Below, piece after piece: positions 62,391 through 64,000 of a DNA stretch of 64,000 nucleotides. The stretch comes from Candidatus Cryptobacteroides faecipullorum. Lineage in GTDB: Bacteria; Bacteroidota; Bacteroidia; Bacteroidales; UBA932. The stretch lies in assembly GCA_017694885.1 (NCBI GenBank), contig JADIMH010000012.1, positions 40,979-104,978 on the forward strand. The letters are read 5' to 3'. The notes beneath the pieces were generated by a model. The model saw only the letters and a program-made list of their open reading frames with translations, searched no databases and was not told where the DNA came from. Within the stretch, counting starts at the first letter, position 1, and every line of letters begins with the position of its first letter. The position numbers were made by a program, and so were the translations under genes.

Positions 62391-63215
62391 ATGGAAGTCA
62401 GAGCAAAAAAATCCTTAGGACAGCATTTCCTTACAGACCTTTCGATAGCGCAGAATATCGTAGAGGCCCTGGAAACAGAGGGTTACGATGAGACCGCCGG
62501 AGGCGGCAGGTTCGAGACGCTTGAGGTCGGTCCCGGGATGGGAGTGCTTTCACAGTATCTTCTGGAAAGGGACGACATCGACCTGAAGATGGTGGAAATA
62601 GACAGCGAGTCCGTGGACTATCTGCTGGTCAACTTCCCCAAGGCGGCAGGCCGCATCCTGCAGGCCGACTTTCTGAAACTGCGTCTTGAGAACTTCTTCA
62701 AAGGGCGCTTCCTGGTGATAGGAAATTTCCCGTATAACATTTCTTCACAGATATTTTTCAAGATACTTGACTACAAGGAATCCATCCCGCAGGTCGTGTG
62801 CATGATACAGAAAGAGGTGGCGGAACGTATCGCAGAAAAGCCCGGCACCAAGACCTACGGGATACTGTCCGTGCTTCTCCAGGCATGGTATGACATAGAA
62901 TATCTCTTCACAGTCGGCGAAGGGGCTTTCAATCCCCCGCCCAAGGTCAAATCAGCAGTCATCCGCCTGAAGCGGAACTCCCGCGTAGCTCTCGGATGCG
63001 ACGAGAAACTTTTCAAATCCATAGTCAAAATGGCCTTCAACCAGAGGCGCAAGACCATGCGCAATTCCCTGAAGCCTCTGATTTCGGCCAAGGCAGAACG
63101 TGAAGGATGGGATGCAGGGCAGCTCGCTGAATTCATTTCCGACCCTGTTTTCGAACTCCGCCCGGAACGTCTCGGTGTCGAAGACTTCATCGGACTGACA
63201 CTCAAACTGGCATAA
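62391..63215 (+). CDS. ksgA: 16S rRNA dimethyladenosine transferase
   Basis: RsmA/KsgA dimethylates A1518 and A1519 of 16S rRNA late in 30S assembly. Motifs: A-K-K-S-L-G-Q-H-F-L-T-D at the N terminus, the SAM loop L-E-V-G-P-G-M-G-V-L-S-Q-Y-L, and the catalytic N-F-P-Y-N-I-S-S-Q-I-F-F. The substrate-binding F-N-P-P-P-K-V-K-S-A-V and F-N-Q-R-R-K-T-M-R-N-S-L complete the set. The length of 274 is normal. It is the last housekeeping gene before the AT-rich accessory segment. Confidence 0.97.
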   Translation: MEVRAKKSLGQHFLTDLSIAQNIVEALETEGYDETAGGGRFETLEVGPGMGVLSQYLLERDDIDLKMVEIDSESVDYLLVNFPKAAGRILQADFLKLRLENFFKGRFLVIGNFPYNISSQIFFKILDYKESIPQVVCMIQKEVAERIAEKPGTKTYGILSVLLQAWYDIEYLFTVGEGAFNPPPKVKSAVIRLKRNSRVALGCDEKLFKSIVKMAFNQRRKTMRNSLKPLISAKAEREGWDAGQLAEFISDPVFELRPERLGVEDFIGLTLKLA

Positions 63216-63233
63216 TCTTCGCACCATTTTAAT

Positions 63234-63293
63234 AACACACAAGAACTAAACAGAAAGTCAGCTATTCATGATTGTTTTTAGTTGTTTTGTGTT
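63234..63293 (+). repeat. Imperfect 17-bp inverted repeat downstream of ksgA
   Basis: AACACACAAGAACTAAA (63234-63250) and TTTAGTTGTTTTGTGTT (63277-63293) are complementary at 15 of 17 positions, followed by TTTATAAG. It may terminate ksgA. The right arm overlaps the -33 element of the next promoter, so it may also be an operator. Confidence 0.5.
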
Positions 63294-63317
63294 TTATAAG
63301 AAAAAATTATAACTTTG
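63286..63317 (+). promoter_or_regulatory. Promoter of the right-edge module, TTTG-N20-TAACTTTG
   Basis: TTTG at 63286-63289 and TAACTTTG at 63310-63317 with a 20-base spacer. Together with the strong ribosome site AAGGAGG at 63357-63363, seven bases before the ATG at 63371, it predicts good expression of the small gene that follows. Confidence 0.7.
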
Positions 63318-63370
63318 CAACACTTTTTCAGAACGAGTTATTCGTTTGGTTATTATAAGGAGGATGTATT

Positions 63371-63589
63371 ATGGACTTTTTACAGCAACTTAAACAGTAT
63401 TTTGCCGATACATCTCCGGAACAGTTAGAAAAGGACTATGAGGAATTGAGAGAATTCAATAACATTGGTCCTACAGTAGATGAATATCTTCAATGTGTGG
63501 GTGATATTCAGGAAATACGAATTTCAGAAGAATCAATATTGAATTTGAATCCAGAGTTTTCTCTGGATTTTTTGTATATAATAAAATAA
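63371..63589 (+). CDS. Small acidic protein, unknown family (72 aa), first gene of the right-edge module
   Basis: MDFLQQLKQYFADTSPEQLE opens an amphipathic helical region of about 42 residues, ending I-G-P-T-V-D-E-Y-L. This resembles a group of small bacteroidetal hypothetical proteins whose pattern (F-x-x-x-G-P-T-x-x-x-F/Y-L) I recall but cannot name. The second part (residues 43-72) differs in character and looks like the first strand of a SecB-type domain (I-S-E-E-S-I-L-N-L-N-P-E-F-S). The frame continues past the TAA stop into the SecB-like reading below. AT-rich, with a strong Shine-Dalgarno site unlike its neighbours. A role as an antitoxin-like partner is speculative. Confidence 0.65.
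   Translation: MDFLQQLKQYFADTSPEQLEKDYEELREFNNIGPTVDEYLQCVGDIQEIRISEESILNLNPEFSLDFLYIIK
63548..63574 (+). terminator. Terminator-like hairpin inside the small gene
   Basis: AATCCAGAG (63548-63556), loop TTTT, CTCTGGATT (63561-63569), then TTTTG: a perfect 9-bp stem with a T-run, the shape of an intrinsic terminator. It lies within the last 14 codons of the 72-residue reading frame, upstream of the SecB-like reading, and could reduce its transcription. Confidence 0.5.
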
Positions 63590-63862
63590 TTGACATTCTT
63601 GTTTTCTGCCAAAATTGCTAATGTTGAGGTAATATCTGTCAATTGTCAGGCAGAGTTCATGTTTGAGAGCGCCAGGACATTGGAAGATATTCCTGATTAT
63701 TTCTATGCAAACAGTATAGCTATACTGTTTCCTTATGTACGCGCCTTTGTCAGCACCGTATCTTTGCAGGCTAATATTCCACCTATTATAATACCGACAT
63801 TGAATCTTTCGCCATTGAAGGATTATCTTAAAGCAAATACGATAATTTCAAATGGCAAGTAA
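63590..63862 (+). pseudogene. SecB-like chaperone, C-terminal part, in frame behind a stop codon
   Basis: A frame of 90 residues that would need a TTG start directly after the TAA at 63587-63589. The sequence F-E-S-A-R-T-L-E-D-I-P-D-Y-F, then ANSIAILFPYVRAFVSTVSL and QANIPPIIIPTLNLSPL, is characteristic of SecB-like proteins (A-x-x-I-L-F-P-Y-x-R and P-P-I-x-L/I-P). The N-terminal strands of SecB are missing here. They may be supplied by residues 43-72 of the preceding frame, which is the same frame. So the gene is either broken by one stop codon, read through, or used as a shorter protein. SecB-like proteins outside the Sec pathway serve toxin-antitoxin-chaperone systems. The next gene starts 11 bases before its end. 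Confidence 0.6.
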
Positions 63863-64000
63863 AAATATCACATTGTATCAAGCAGTTGAAGACCGGAATA
63901 ATCGGGATGAGGTCGAACAGGATGGTCCATATAAATGTGTTTCCAGTAATGCATGGCTTGGAGCCGGCTACTACTTTTGGGATACTAATATAAGATTGGC
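63852..64000 (+). CDS. Unknown protein, N-terminal 49 residues, possible toxin of the SecB-linked module
   Basis: An open frame from ATG 63852 to the window edge, overlapping the end of the SecB-like frame. It begins M-A-S-K-N-I-T-L-Y-Q-A-V-E-D-R-N-N and contains N-A-W-L-G-A-G-Y-Y-F-W-D-T-N-I-R-L-A. An L-Y-x-A/G opening followed by W-L-G-x-G-Y-Y-F-W resembles the first strands of ADP-ribosyltransferase-like (DUF3990 or RES-like) proteins, where an R/H-containing first strand precedes G-x-G-F/Y-Y. The catalytic part lies beyond the window, so the function is inference. Overlap with the chaperone frame suggests coupled translation. Confidence 0.5.
   Translation, partial: MASKNITLYQAVEDRNNRDEVEQDGPYKCVSSNAWLGAGYYFWDTNIRL

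Noticed and set aside
1..64000. tRNA, rRNA and CRISPR loci
   Set aside because: I found no cloverleaf with a T-loop and acceptor stem, no rRNA-like sequence and no spaced identical repeats; a covariance-model scan would be needed to exclude small RNAs.

Overview
The window is a chromosomal segment of a member of the Bacteroidetes, most likely order Bacteroidales. The evidence is a SusC/SusD pair, many BACON-domain and SPII lipoproteins, a MraY with the phylum's long insertion, a bacteroidetal mraZ-to-ftsZ cluster, and promoters of the TTTG-N19/20-TAnnTTTG type instead of -35/-10 boxes. Codon use is rich in AGG and ATA and base composition is close to balanced. Only the last ~0.8 kb is visibly AT-rich. 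I saw no tRNA, rRNA, CRISPR array or transposase gene.

Layout. (1) 1-10923, minus strand: an operon of at least five secreted glycosidases (short GH78-like, GH106, two large GH78, and a GH127/DUF1680-like protein cut by the window edge), with a divergent AraC regulator at 11063. This enzyme set suggests removal of L-rhamnose and probably L-arabinofuranose from pectic side chains. (2) 11954-17829, minus strand: deoxynucleoside kinase, acyl-CoA synthetase and a second AraC regulator in close order, then a TonB-dependent receptor with its own promoter. (3) 18046-35321, plus strand: the division and cell wall cluster mraZ-rsmH-ftsL-ftsI-murE-mraY-murD-ftsW-murG-murC-ftsQ-ftsA-ftsZ, followed by gltX. 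Four 10-bp-spaced TGGAA repeats in front of mraZ are a probable MraZ autoregulatory site. (4) 35391-52720, minus strand: an eight-gene surface operon with SusC, SusD, five other lipoproteins (BACON, FN3 and leucine-rich-repeat types) and a subtilisin-like protease lipoprotein. It has no glycosidase and no regulator, so a protein or glycoprotein substrate is plausible. (5) 52993-63215: housekeeping genes (rpiB, truB, a MATE exporter, a YgjP-type metalloprotease, rpsO, pnp, ksgA) and an OMP_b-brl_3 TonB-type receptor. Several of their leaders contain inverted repeats. (6) 63216-64000: an AT-rich accessory segment with a small unknown protein, a SecB-like chaperone split by an in-frame stop, and the start of a third gene that runs off the window.

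How the parts work together: regions 1, 2 and 4 are nutrient-capture loci (secreted enzymes, outer-membrane receptors, surface lipoproteins, AraC control). Region 3 makes the lipid-linked peptidoglycan precursor (MurC/D/E, MraY, MurG) and the divisome (FtsZ/A/Q/L/W/I). The right-edge segment is the best candidate for an undescribed system: a possible SecB-chaperone-dependent toxin-antitoxin module. All family assignments come from reading the protein sequences; no database search was run.
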